Below, piece by piece: positions 25,642 to 34,675 of a DNA stretch of 64,000 bases. This stretch comes from Dyadobacter fermentans. Its GTDB lineage: Bacteria; Bacteroidota; Bacteroidia; Cytophagales; Spirosomataceae. The translations under genes and the position numbers were made by a program. The stretch's first letter is position 1; the number at the start of each line of letters is the position of its first letter. The stretch is taken from assembly GCF_019924045.1 (NCBI RefSeq), contig NZ_JAHXBN010000017.1, positions 248,001-312,000 on the forward strand, in the 5' to 3' direction. Under the pieces are notes generated by a model that made no database searches, was not told the DNA's origin, and was given only the letters and a program-made list of their open reading frames with translations.

Positions 25642-26925
25642 ATGAAAGCGCCAAATGTAAGTCTGGGGTTGGATGTCGGAGGAAGTCATGTTACGGCCAG
25701 TGTCGTGGATATGTCTTTCACCGGAGAGCGGTCGCTTTCGATGGTGCGAAAGGAAATAGATAGCTTCGGCGCTGCCTCGGAGATTGTGGCTGCGATCGCC
25801 GATTGTATCACGGAGGCGCTCGCGGGCAGGGAGCCGGTTGCCGGAATCGGGATCGCATTCCCAGGGCCTTTCAATTATGCCAAAGGGGTTTGTACAGTCC
25901 TTCACGTAGGCGGGAAATTCGAGCGAATGTTCGGGCTTCACCTCGGGCAGGCGCTCAGAGACGCTGCCGGTATGTCCGAAACCGCAATCCGGTTTTTCAA
26001 TGATGCGCATTGCTTTGCCGTCGGTGCCTATATGCAAAACTCGCTGCAAAGTAAACGGACGGTTTTTCTCACACTCGGATCCGGCTTTGGATCGTCGTTC
26101 ATGGAGAATGGCGAACTGTTAACACATCATATCACACTGCCCGCGTCGGGTGCATTCTACAATGAGCCTTTTGGGGAATCCATTGCTGACGATTATTTCT
26201 CTACGCGCTGGTTTCACCAGGCCTATCAGCAGGCCACCGGGCAGAATATCCGAAATGTTCGTGAGCTGGCTGAAATGGATTCGGAAGTCTCGAAAAGCAT
26301 ATTCCATGAATTTGGTGTTAACCTGGGCGGGTTTCTGCTTCCATGGCTGAAAAACTTCGGGTGTGATGAGCTGGTGATTGGCGGGAATATCGCAAAAGCG
26401 GGCCATTTGTTTCTCAATGCATTAGAAAATGAATTGAAATCGCTTGATGGTAAAGTGCATGTGGTTTTTTGTGATGATACGGAAGCGTGTATCCTGACCG
26501 GCGCTGCCTGCCTGGGCAATCGGGAAGGGGAAGCCTCCGACGATGCTGCCGGGGCTCCGGTTCCTGCCTGTGACACCGATCTTTTGGTCGAACGGTTGCG
26601 TCATGAAAAAACGGCCGCGATCGATGGTTTGGAAGGGCATCCATGGGAAGTCGTCCGGCAGAAACTGCACGCCGCCCTGACGGCGGCGGGGCGGAAGGTA
26701 CTTTGGTACGACATAGATGCCTGTCTTAAAAACCCGGCCGCCGATGAAAGACCAACCGGAAGCTTTGGAAACGTATTTTACGCATTAGATGATCAGAAAA
26801 TGAGGGTGCTGCACCCTGATACTTCTGCTGACTTGTGTATTGTTTACGGCACCGGCGCTGCTTTGTGTGGTTGGGAGGGCGAGCTGGTGAACCTCGGTTC
26901 TGCCCTTGAAACGAAACCCGTTTGA
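25642..26925 (+). CDS. ROK-family sugar kinase with extra C-terminal domain
   Basis: A 427-residue protein. Residues 1-~300 are an actin-fold ROK domain: phosphate loop LGLDVGGSHV, the catalytic-type Asp121 in FFNDAHCFAVG, and LTLGSGFGSSF. The Cys-rich zinc motif of many ROK kinases (CxCGxxGC) is absent. Residues ~310-427 are an added domain with ADLCIVYGTGAALCGW, which resembles part of the N-terminal extension of the isomerase at 14323-16074 (IVIVYGEGASLF). The usual ROK product is a sugar 6-phosphate, which would supply the isomerase in the same locus. It is the first gene of a rightward operon, with the porter 46 bp downstream. A regulatory rather than catalytic role is possible because of the missing zinc site. 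Confidence 0.8.
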   Translation: MKAPNVSLGLDVGGSHVTASVVDMSFTGERSLSMVRKEIDSFGAASEIVAAIADCITEALAGREPVAGIGIAFPGPFNYAKGVCTVLHVGGKFERMFGLHLGQALRDAAGMSETAIRFFNDAHCFAVGAYMQNSLQSKRTVFLTLGSGFGSSFMENGELLTHHITLPASGAFYNEPFGESIADDYFSTRWFHQAYQQATGQNIRNVRELAEMDSEVSKSIFHEFGVNLGGFLLPWLKNFGCDELVIGGNIAKAGHLFLNALENELKSLDGKVHVVFCDDTEACILTGAACLGNREGEASDDAAGAPVPACDTDLLVERLRHEKTAAIDGLEGHPWEVVRQKLHAALTAAGRKVLWYDIDACLKNPAADERPTGSFGNVFYALDDQKMRVLHPDTSADLCIVYGTGAALCGWEGELVNLGSALETKPV

Positions 26926-26971
26926 TGACCGAAAGCGGATCTTAGAAGAAAGCCCTTAACCAAAGAACACC

Positions 26972-28381
26972 TTGCAAACACAACACGTAAAACACTTTAC
27001 ATTTCTCATTACGCTCATCGCGGCGTTGGGAGGCTTTTTGTTCGGGTTCGATATGGCCGTTGTGAGCGGGATCATCGAGCCGGTCAGAACGCAATATGGC
27101 TTGTCGGCTGCGGAAGAGGGACTGTTTGTTTCGTTTGCTTTGCTGGGCTGCATTATCGGGGTTGCGTTCTCGGGTTACCTGGCCGATAAAATAGGCCGGA
27201 AAAAAGTCCTGTTTGTAGCGGCCTTGCTTTTTTGGGTCAGTGCAATAGGTTTTTCATTTTCAAGTACTTACACTATTCTCATTATATTTCGCATCATGGC
27301 TGGCGCGGGGGTGGGAGTGGCTTCCAATGTGTCGCCGCTGTACATTTCGGAAATAGCGCCTGCGCCGAAACGCGGCGGGCTGGTTACGTTCTACCAACTG
27401 GCTATCACCATAGGTGTGCTGGCGGCGTACATCAGCAACTTATTCCTGCACAGGTATTCGCTCGCCCATGCGGGCACGGGAAGCGGCGTTTTGCATTGGC
27501 TGTTTGTGGAAGAGGTATGGCGCGGGATGTTTTTTGTAAGCGTAATCCCGGCGGCAGTGTTTTGTGTATTGCTCCTGACGGTGCCGGAAAGCCCGCGCTG
27601 GTTGGCCAAACACAACAGAAACGAAGAGGCACTCGGGATACTGGTCAAAATAAATGGGGAGGATGAGGCCCGTACGGAATTCGGGGCAATAAAGGAAGCC
27701 TTCACACAAAGAGAGGGAGGCGTAAAGGAGTTAATGCAATATCCCTTACGAGGCTTGCTGGTAATGACGATGGTCCTCACCGCCCTTTCGCAATTCAGCG
27801 GAATCAACGGCGTGGTATTCTACGGCCCGACGATTCTCCGGTCCGCCGGCATCGTGATCGGCGACGTGCTGTTGTACCAGGTAATGCTTGGCCTGGCCAG
27901 CATGGTGTTCACGCTGATAGCCATCTGGAAGGTCGATACGCTGGGACGGAGGTCGTTGTACCTGATAGGTTCAGCCGGGGCGGCGGTATCGCTCGCATTA
28001 ACCGGCCTGTGTTTCGCCTACGGCATTAATGGCTGGGGGATGCTGGTGTGCATCATGCTATTCCTGCTTTTTTTCGCCTTCTCGCTCGGGCCGTTGAAGT
28101 TTGTCATTGCTACGGAAGTATTTCCAAATCATATCAGGGGAACCGCATTGTCTATCTGTATTATGACGATGTGGGTGTCGGACTGGATCGTAAACCTGCT
28201 CTTCCCGCTCATGCGCGACGGGCTGGGAGTGGCTAATACATTTTTCGTTTTTTCCTTCTTCTGCGTGTGCTCGTATGTGTACGCGAAGCGGAACCTGTTT
28301 GAAACGAAAGGAAAGCGGCTGGAAGAAATAGAACAGTTCCTGAGTTCGGAGACTGTGAAAGGCGAAGTAAAGATTGGTTGA
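26972..28381 (+). CDS. MFS sugar porter
   Basis: A 469-residue inner-membrane transporter with 12 predicted helices. Family signatures are DKIGRKK between helices 2 and 3, PESPRWL before the central loop, QFSGINGVVFYGP in the second half, and GRRSLYL. These define the sugar-porter group (XylE/GLUT-like), which carries hexoses or pentoses with protons. There is no ATG near the expected start; a TTG at 26972 (TTG-CAA-ACA) is the only reasonable initiation codon before the first helix. It sits between the ROK kinase and the cytochrome lipoprotein gene with short gaps, so it probably brings the released monosaccharide into the cytoplasm for phosphorylation. Confidence 0.92.
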   Translation: MQTQHVKHFTFLITLIAALGGFLFGFDMAVVSGIIEPVRTQYGLSAAEEGLFVSFALLGCIIGVAFSGYLADKIGRKKVLFVAALLFWVSAIGFSFSSTYTILIIFRIMAGAGVGVASNVSPLYISEIAPAPKRGGLVTFYQLAITIGVLAAYISNLFLHRYSLAHAGTGSGVLHWLFVEEVWRGMFFVSVIPAAVFCVLLLTVPESPRWLAKHNRNEEALGILVKINGEDEARTEFGAIKEAFTQREGGVKELMQYPLRGLLVMTMVLTALSQFSGINGVVFYGPTILRSAGIVIGDVLLYQVMLGLASMVFTLIAIWKVDTLGRRSLYLIGSAGAAVSLALTGLCFAYGINGWGMLVCIMLFLLFFAFSLGPLKFVIATEVFPNHIRGTALSICIMTMWVSDWIVNLLFPLMRDGLGVANTFFVFSFFCVCSYVYAKRNLFETKGKRLEEIEQFLSSETVKGEVKIG

Positions 28382-28393
28382 TTGTGTAAAAAA

Positions 28394-30721
28394 ATGCAAA
28401 TGAAAAAGAAGTTCTTGTATCTGGGGGTACTATCCGGCGCCGTTGCTTTTCTGGCGGTTTCTTGTTTCAAAAAGAACGGCGTGTTACAGTCTCAGTCGGG
28501 TAGTGAAGCTGTGAGTTATAATTTCGATATCCGGCCGATTTTGTCCGATAAATGTTTCGCATGTCATGGTCCCGATTCGAAAAAGCGGGAGGCTGGTCTA
28601 AGGCTCGACTTGGCCGAAAGCGCCTATGCCAAGCTGAAAGACGGAAAAGGTGTGGCGATCTTCCCGGGCAAGCCGGAGCAGTCGGAGGTGTACCGGAGGA
28701 TAACTTCGGCGGACCCGTCTTACCAAATGCCGACACCCGAATCGCACCTGGGTTTGCTGAATGAAAGTGAAATAGGGCTGGTGAAGAAATGGATCGAGGA
28801 AGGTGCCAAATACGAGCGGCACTGGGCATTCACCACGCCGGTATTGCCGGCAGTGCCCGAGGTTTCGAAAGAAGACTGGCCCAAAAACGAAATAGACAAT
28901 TTTGTGCTGCGTAAAATGGAAGGCGCCGGACTGACACCGAACGACGAAGCCGCTAAAAGCTATTTGTTGAAAAGGGTGGCGCTGGACCTTACGGGCCTGC
29001 CACCGACCGTGGAAATGCAAAAGCAGTTCGAAGCCGACAAAAGCGACAAGGCGTACGAAAAAGTAGTGGACCAACTGTTAGCGCAGAAAACCTATGGCGA
29101 GAAAATGGCCGTTCACTGGTTGGATGTGGCGCGATATGCCGACTCGTACGGTTACCAGGACGATGAAGTGCGTACCCAATGGCCGTGGCGCGACTGGCTG
29201 ATCAATGCGTTCAACAAGAATATGAAGTACGACCAGTTCCTGATGTGGCAGATCGCGGGTGATATGCTGCCCAATGCCAACAAGGAGCAGATACTGGCCA
29301 CGGCATTTTTCAGAAACCATAAATACACCGAAGAGGGCGGCGTAATACCGGAAGAATACCGGATCGAGTACAATATCGATAAAACGAAAACTTTTAGTAC
29401 CGGTGTGCTGGGGCTCACCGTCGAATGCGCGCAATGCCATGACCACAAGTATGACCCTATTTCGCAGGAGGATTACTACCGGATGTTCGCATTCTTCAAT
29501 AACTCCAAAGAGCTTGGATTTGAGGGGGATATTTCGCAAACGAAACCTGCCAAGAACCCGATCATGACCATTTCGGACGAGGAGGCGAAGACATTGCTGT
29601 CGTTCATCAACCGGCCGGATACGAGCCGTCTGATGGTATCGGTTCTGGGCGACCTGGATACGCTGCGCCCGACGCACATTCTCAATCGGGGATCGTACGA
29701 TGCGCCGGGTAGGGTGGTTACCGCCTCGGCATTGCCTGCGGTAATGCGTTTTGATACCCTCAAACTACCGCAAAACCGGTTGGGACTAGCCAAATGGACG
29801 ACCAGCAAGAGCAATCCGCTCACGGCCCGGGTTTTCATTAATCAGATATGGCAGGAGTTTTTCGGAAGGGGCATCGTGAAAAGTACCGGGGATTTTGGCA
29901 TGCAGGGCGACTTGCCTACCAATCCCGCATTGCTCGACTGGCTTGCGGTCGACTTCATGAACCACGGTTGGGACATTAAAAGGCTCGTGAAACAGATCGT
30001 CACTTCGGCGACCTACCGGCAATCTGCCAAGGTTACCGACGAAAAACTGAAAGCCGACCCCGAAAACATCTACCTCTCGCGCGGCCCCCGCTACCGTCTG
30101 CCTGCGGAGCTCGTGCGCGACATGGTGCTCTCGACCAGCGGTTTGCTGAATCCCAAAATAGGAGGCCCCAGCGTAAAACCCTACCAGCCGAAAGGCATGT
30201 GGGAGGCGGCTACTTCGGGACGCGGCACCCTGCGCACCTACCAGCAGGACAAAGGTGATGCATTGTACCGCAGAGGGATGTACACGTTCATCAAGCTCAC
30301 CGTGCCGCCGCCGTCGATGATCATTTTCGATGCCAGCAACCGCGACCACTGCGAGGTGAAACGTTCCAAAACCAATACACCTTTGCAAGCGCTGGTGATG
30401 CTCAACGACCCGACCGTGCTCGAAGCCTCGCGCGTGTTCGCCGAGCGCCTGGTCGCGAAGTCGACCGACATCGAGAGTAATATCCGTTCGTCGTTCCAGG
30501 CGATCGTCTGCCGCCAGCCGACCGATAAGGAAGTAGAGCTGCTCAAAAAATATTACAATGAAGAAGCTACCATGTTCTCGAAACAAAAAGACAATGCCGC
30601 GAAAGTCTTGAATGTAGGTGAATTCCCCCACGAGGCCAAAGCCGACAAGGTACGTGCAGCAGCATTGATGCGCGTGATCAACACCCTGTATAACATGGAG
30701 GAGACGATTACGAAGAGTTGA
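28394..30721 (+). CDS. Envelope c-type cytochrome lipoprotein, PSCyt1-DUF1549-DUF1553
   Basis: A 775-residue protein starting at ATG 28394, with a second ATG six bases on giving a tidier signal (MKKKFLYLGV...). The signal ends in a lipobox LAVSC. Residues ~45-130 are a planctomycete-type cytochrome c domain with heme motif CFACH (Cys54, Cys57, His58). DUF1549 follows (~155-360, DNFVLRKMEGAGL, LDLTGLPP) and contains a second heme-type motif CAQCH near residue 345. DUF1553 (~450-740) holds VFINQIWQEFFGRGIVKSTG. This trio of domains is common in Planctomycetes and Bacteroidota, always beside DUF1501 genes, with no established reaction. Here it is inside a sugar operon, so a redox step on sugar or an electron relay is plausible but unproven. 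Confidence 0.85.
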   Translation: MQMKKKFLYLGVLSGAVAFLAVSCFKKNGVLQSQSGSEAVSYNFDIRPILSDKCFACHGPDSKKREAGLRLDLAESAYAKLKDGKGVAIFPGKPEQSEVYRRITSADPSYQMPTPESHLGLLNESEIGLVKKWIEEGAKYERHWAFTTPVLPAVPEVSKEDWPKNEIDNFVLRKMEGAGLTPNDEAAKSYLLKRVALDLTGLPPTVEMQKQFEADKSDKAYEKVVDQLLAQKTYGEKMAVHWLDVARYADSYGYQDDEVRTQWPWRDWLINAFNKNMKYDQFLMWQIAGDMLPNANKEQILATAFFRNHKYTEEGGVIPEEYRIEYNIDKTKTFSTGVLGLTVECAQCHDHKYDPISQEDYYRMFAFFNNSKELGFEGDISQTKPAKNPIMTISDEEAKTLLSFINRPDTSRLMVSVLGDLDTLRPTHILNRGSYDAPGRVVTASALPAVMRFDTLKLPQNRLGLAKWTTSKSNPLTARVFINQIWQEFFGRGIVKSTGDFGMQGDLPTNPALLDWLAVDFMNHGWDIKRLVKQIVTSATYRQSAKVTDEKLKADPENIYLSRGPRYRLPAELVRDMVLSTSGLLNPKIGGPSVKPYQPKGMWEAATSGRGTLRTYQQDKGDALYRRGMYTFIKLTVPPPSMIIFDASNRDHCEVKRSKTNTPLQALVMLNDPTVLEASRVFAERLVAKSTDIESNIRSSFQAIVCRQPTDKEVELLKKYYNEEATMFSKQKDNAAKVLNVGEFPHEAKADKVRAAALMRVINTLYNMEETITKS

Positions 30722-30726
30722 AAAAT

Positions 30727-30895
30727 GGCTTTAGGCTATAAGCTATAAGCTATAAGCCTTAGGCTATAAGCTTATCTAGGCATACCACTTGCAGCCTAAA
30801 GCCTATTGCTTAAAGCCTACAGCCTATTGCCTAAGTCTACAATGAACAAAAAATCAAAACAAGAAGCTTACGGCCTAAGGCTTATAGCTTAAAGC
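30727..30895. repeat. Heptad repeat blocks in both orientations between the DUF1553 and DUF1501 genes
   Basis: Three blocks of 7-bp units of the form GCTATAA/GCCTAAA/GCTTATA: 30727-30773 (GGCTATAA, GCTATAA, GCTATAA, GCCTTAG, GCTATAA), 30791-30835 (GCCTAAA, GCCTATT, GCTTAAA, GCCTACA, GCCTATT, GCCTAAG) and 30864-30895 (GCCTAAG, GCTTATA, GCTTAAA). The last block is largely the reverse complement of the first (GCTTATAGC against GCTATAAGC). The transcript could therefore fold into a long imperfect hairpin between the two genes. Nothing in it codes for protein. Confidence 0.85.
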
Positions 30896-30904
30896 AATAA
30901 AAAT

Positions 30905-32365
30905 ATGGAAAAGCCAATATTCGATTACGGAGTCAATACCACGCGGAGGCATTTTTTGTCCAAACTAAGCCTCGGCCTCGGCAGCGCGGCCCTGGGGTCG
31001 CTGCTCATACCGGACCTTTTCAAAGGCGGCGGCGGGGAGCCCGATGTGAACGAGCTGATGGCCGGCCTGCCGCATTTCGCTCCGAAAGCCAAGCGGGTAA
31101 TCTATCTGTTCCAAAATGGTGCCCCCTCGCAGCTCGACCTGTTCGACTACAAGCCGATGCTCAACAAAATGCACGGGCAAGACCTGCCTGAGTCAATCCG
31201 GGGCGGGCAACGCCTGACGGGTATGACCGCCAACCAGGCCAAGTTTCCGCTGGCGGGCTCGATTTTCAATTTCAAACAGCACGGAAAGAGCGGTGCCTGG
31301 ATGAGCGAACTGCTGCCGCACATGGCCGGCATTGCGGACGATCTTTGTATTATCAAAACCCTTAATACCGAAGCCATTAACCACGACCCCGCGCTGACTT
31401 TCTTCCAGACGGGCGCGCAGGTAGGGAACAGGCCAAGCTTCGGTGCATGGCTGAGCTACGGATTGGGCAGTGAAAACCAGAACCTACCTGGTTTCTGCGT
31501 ACTGCTTTCGCGCGGGAAAGGTAATGGGCAGGGTGTTTATTCCAAACTCTGGACCAACGGCTTCCTGGATTCGGTGCACCAGGGCGTGCAGTTCAGCAGC
31601 GGCGAAAACCCCGTGTTGTATCTCAATGACCCCGATGGGATGGACCGCACCCAGCGCCGCAAAATGCTCGATAATCTGGCCGAACTGAACCAGGGCACAT
31701 TCAACGACTTCGGCGATCCGGAAATCACGGCCAAAGTACAGCAATATGAAATGGCGTTCCGTATGCAGACGGCCGTTCCGGAAATTACCGATATGAGCAA
31801 GGAACCGGAATCGATCGTGAAAATGTATGGTCCGGAATGCCTTGTGCCCGGTACTTATGCTGCGAACTGCCTTCTGGCGCGGAAACTTTCCGAGCAGGGT
31901 GTGCGGTTCGTGCAGCTTTATCACCAGGGATGGGACAGCCATGGCGGACTGCCGACGGAAATCAAAGGGCAATGTATGGATGTGGATCAGGCGTCGGCCG
32001 CATTGGTTACCGATCTCAAACAACGCGGCTTGCTGGACGAGACGCTCGTGATCTGGGGCGGGGAGTTCGGGCGTACCAACTACTGTCAGGGAACGCTCAC
32101 CAAAGACAACTACGGCCGTGATCACCACCCGAGGGCGTTCACCGTGTGGATGGCCGGCGGTGGTATCAAACCGGGCATGGTGTACGGCGAGACCGACGAG
32201 TTCGGATACAATATTGTGAAGGACCCTGTCCACGTCCACGATTTTCATGCGACCATCCTCAACCAACTGGGACTGGATCATGAAAAATTGGTGTACAAGC
32301 ATCAGGGCCGCCGCTATCGTCTTACGGACGTTGCCGGTAAGTTGGTGAAAGGAATTATTGCGTAA
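30905..32365 (+). CDS. Tat-exported DUF1501 protein (sulfatase/phosphatase-like fold)
   Basis: A 486-residue protein. A twin-arginine signal is present at the N-terminus (TTRRHFLSK followed by a hydrophobic stretch, residues ~12-36). The body matches DUF1501 with RVIYLFQNGAPSQLDLFDYKP, a His/Asp-bearing HQGWDSHGG, WGGEFGRTNY and YGRDHHPRAFTVW, placing it in the alkaline phosphatase/sulfatase superfamily. It lacks the Cys/Ser-x-Pro-x-Arg formylglycine signature of true sulfatases. Tat export implies folding with a cofactor or metal in the cytoplasm. It is followed by an overlapping membrane cytochrome gene and preceded by a DUF1549/1553 cytochrome, its usual neighbours; the reaction is unknown. 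Confidence 0.88.
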   Translation: MEKPIFDYGVNTTRRHFLSKLSLGLGSAALGSLLIPDLFKGGGGEPDVNELMAGLPHFAPKAKRVIYLFQNGAPSQLDLFDYKPMLNKMHGQDLPESIRGGQRLTGMTANQAKFPLAGSIFNFKQHGKSGAWMSELLPHMAGIADDLCIIKTLNTEAINHDPALTFFQTGAQVGNRPSFGAWLSYGLGSENQNLPGFCVLLSRGKGNGQGVYSKLWTNGFLDSVHQGVQFSSGENPVLYLNDPDGMDRTQRRKMLDNLAELNQGTFNDFGDPEITAKVQQYEMAFRMQTAVPEITDMSKEPESIVKMYGPECLVPGTYAANCLLARKLSEQGVRFVQLYHQGWDSHGGLPTEIKGQCMDVDQASAALVTDLKQRGLLDETLVIWGGEFGRTNYCQGTLTKDNYGRDHHPRAFTVWMAGGGIKPGMVYGETDEFGYNIVKDPVHVHDFHATILNQLGLDHEKLVYKHQGRRYRLTDVAGKLVKGIIA

Positions 32366-34547
32366 AGTACAAACCTCTAATACAGTGAGTAGAATTTTGT
32401 CGGATTGGAAAGGGTACGTCTACAATATTGCCTTTTTCCTGAATGGATTGCTCGTATTTCTGTTGTTCTTCGAAAGCCGGTTCGCCGTTCCGCAATGGAT
32501 GCAGGCTTTGGGGAGAATGCACCCGCTCGTGCTGCACTTTCCGTTGGTTGTATTAATCCTTTACAGCCTGTGGGTAATGATCGTGCGGAAGCCGGATTCT
32601 CATACCTGGAATGAAGGCCTGGCCGACAGCCTGCTGGTGATTGGTACATTCACTGCTGCGGTGGCTGCATTTTCCGGCTTTGTGCTGTCGCATGAGGAAG
32701 GTTACGAATCGGACACATTGCTTTGGCATAAATGGCTGGGTATCGCCATTTCCATTGCGGCGGTGGTTTGGTACGGGGCAAGAAAATCCCTGTTGCCGTG
32801 GACGACCGGTGCAAAAGTGGTTGCCGGGGCATTCCTGGTGTTGCTTTTTGTGGGCGGGCACCTGGGGGGAAATCTTACCCATGGCGAGGATTTCCTGATT
32901 TCGCCGCTGGGGCCGTCGGCCGAACCGGCGCAACACGTGGCGTTTGAGGAGGCCAAAGTATACGAGCATCTGGTGAAACCGGTGATCGAGCAGAAATGCC
33001 TTTCCTGCCATAATGAAGAAAAATCGAAAGGAGGGCTGCAAATGCAGACAGAAGCCCTGCTTAAAAAAGGTGGAAAAGGCGGCATGCTCTGGGACACCAC
33101 CAAGGCGGACCTGGGCTTGCTCATCAGCCGCCTGCATTTGCCGCTGGATGATAAAAAACATATGCCGCCGCGCGGTAAAGTGCAGCTCACGGAAGAAGAA
33201 GTGGTATTGCTTGCGGCCTGGGTCAAAAGCGGTTCGCGCTTCGATCAGCTTGTGAGTTCGCTGTCGCCGCAGAGCCCCGTGTATTCCTACGCGCAGAATG
33301 TGCTGGGCGGGGATCGTACCGAGGAGCAATATGCATTTAGTGCCGCATCGGCCGACGAGGTGAAGAAGCTGAATACCAACTATCGCCTCATCAAGCCGTT
33401 ATCGGCAGGCTCTCCGGCATTGTTCGTGAACTTTTACAACAGGGCTAATTTCAAGAGTCAGGACATCGAGGGCTTGCTGCCTTTGAAAGACCAGATTGTT
33501 TCCATGGATTTGAGTAAAATGCCTGTGAAAGACGAGGATCTCAAAACACTGGCTAAATTTCCCGAACTTCGCAGGCTCATACTAAACTTCACGGACATTA
33601 CGGGTAGCAACCTGACGGAACTGAAAAAGCTGGCCAATCTGCGGGAGCTTTCGTTGAGCGGTACCGGCATTACCATGGCGCACGTCAAATCGCTCGAAGG
33701 TTTCCCGGCGCTTCGTCGAGTTTATCTTTGGAGTACGGGTATTGGCCCGCAAGATCTGGAAACTTTGAAAAAAGGCCAGAAAATCGCATTTGAAACCGGT
33801 TTCCGAAGCGATACCCTGGTGATGGCGCTTAACCCGCCGGTAATCGTCAACGAAAAGCAGCTGATCAGCAAGGGGGAAACGGTTGCGATGAAGCACCAGA
33901 TCGCGGGTACGGTCATCCGTTATACGCTGGATGGCTCCGAGCCCGACAGCGCCAGTTCGCCTGTTTACGACAAGCCGATTGCTATCAATGGAAACTTAAA
34001 GCTCAAAGCAAGGGCATTCAGGAAAGGATGGTACGGCAGTACGCAAGTGAGCAAATTGTTTTTCAAAGAAGGCTTCCACGTCGATAGTGCGCAGCTGATC
34101 ACGCCGGTAGACCAGCGGTATCATGCAAAAGGTGCCGCGTCTATCTCGGACGGCAAGGTCGGCGACACCGAGCGGGTGAGTGGTACCTGGCTCGGGTATG
34201 TCGAGAACGATTTCCAGAGCTATCTGTTTTTCAAAAAGCCGGTGAAAGCCAGTGTGGTGACTGTGAGTACATTGCGGAGCTTCGGGAGCTTTATTTTTGA
34301 ACCAACTAGGATTGAAGTATGGGGCGGTGCCGACCCGAAAACCTTGAAATTATTAAAAGTGATCACCCCGGGAGTCCCGGCGAAAGACATTCCGGGTACG
34401 GAAAATATTGTGTATGAAGCCGGATTTGAGCCACAGCAACTGAGCTGCATCAAGCTCGTCGCGAAACCGCTTGCAAAAATACCTGCCTGGCATTCGGGTA
34501 AAGGCAATAAAGGTTGGCTGTTTGTCGACGAAGTAATCGTAAATTAA
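32358..34547 (+). CDS. Membrane-anchored c-type cytochrome with leucine-rich and chitobiase-like domains
   Basis: A 729-residue protein from a TTG at 32358 that overlaps the DUF1501 stop by 8 bp; a GTG at 32385 is an alternative start and neither has a good ribosome site. The N-terminal ~190 residues hold about five membrane helices with GRMHPLVLHFPLVVL, like DUF2231-type heme-binding membrane domains. A cytochrome c domain follows with CLSCH at residues 214-218 and MPPRG as a possible Met ligand region. Then come leucine-rich-repeat-like turns (~380-480), a chitobiase C-terminal-type domain (~510-570, IRYTLDGSEPDS), and a discoidin-like end. It likely links electron flow between the membrane and the two upstream proteins (inference). 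The operon ends at the terminator at 34602-34633. Confidence 0.8.
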   Translation: MRKVQTSNTVSRILSDWKGYVYNIAFFLNGLLVFLLFFESRFAVPQWMQALGRMHPLVLHFPLVVLILYSLWVMIVRKPDSHTWNEGLADSLLVIGTFTAAVAAFSGFVLSHEEGYESDTLLWHKWLGIAISIAAVVWYGARKSLLPWTTGAKVVAGAFLVLLFVGGHLGGNLTHGEDFLISPLGPSAEPAQHVAFEEAKVYEHLVKPVIEQKCLSCHNEEKSKGGLQMQTEALLKKGGKGGMLWDTTKADLGLLISRLHLPLDDKKHMPPRGKVQLTEEEVVLLAAWVKSGSRFDQLVSSLSPQSPVYSYAQNVLGGDRTEEQYAFSAASADEVKKLNTNYRLIKPLSAGSPALFVNFYNRANFKSQDIEGLLPLKDQIVSMDLSKMPVKDEDLKTLAKFPELRRLILNFTDITGSNLTELKKLANLRELSLSGTGITMAHVKSLEGFPALRRVYLWSTGIGPQDLETLKKGQKIAFETGFRSDTLVMALNPPVIVNEKQLISKGETVAMKHQIAGTVIRYTLDGSEPDSASSPVYDKPIAINGNLKLKARAFRKGWYGSTQVSKLFFKEGFHVDSAQLITPVDQRYHAKGAASISDGKVGDTERVSGTWLGYVENDFQSYLFFKKPVKASVVTVSTLRSFGSFIFEPTRIEVWGGADPKTLKLLKVITPGVPAKDIPGTENIVYEAGFEPQQLSCIKLVAKPLAKIPAWHSGKGNKGWLFVDEVIVN

Positions 34548-34601
34548 GGCTGTTATGGCATAATTCATGCTATTTAGTCCATTAGGTTAATCGGTGATGC
34601 A

Positions 34602-34633
34602 TAAGCCCGTAGGTCTTTGACTTACGGGCTTTT
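34602..34633 (+). terminator. Terminator of the rightward sugar/cytochrome operon
   Basis: AAGCCCGTA (34603-34611) pairs with TACGGGCTT (34623-34631) and runs into TTTTA on the plus strand, 55 bp past the last stop codon. Confidence 0.78.
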
Positions 34634-34639
34634 ATAATG

Positions 34640-34669
34640 AAAAAGGCCCGTAGCTTTTGCCACGGGCCT
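34640..34669 (-). terminator. Terminator of the leftward polysaccharide locus
   Basis: AGGCCCGT and ACGGGCCT form an 8-bp stem around CTTTTGC-like loop bases. On the minus strand the stem is followed by TTTTT, a few bases after the stop codon at 34676. Confidence 0.78.
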
Positions 34670-34675
34670 GATTTG

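Noticed and set aside
30727..30895. CRISPR array
   Set aside because: The units are 7 bp with no spacers and occur in both orientations; no cas genes are nearby.
30905..32365. True sulfatase
   Set aside because: No Cys/Ser-x-Pro-x-Arg formylglycine motif; the protein fits DUF1501.
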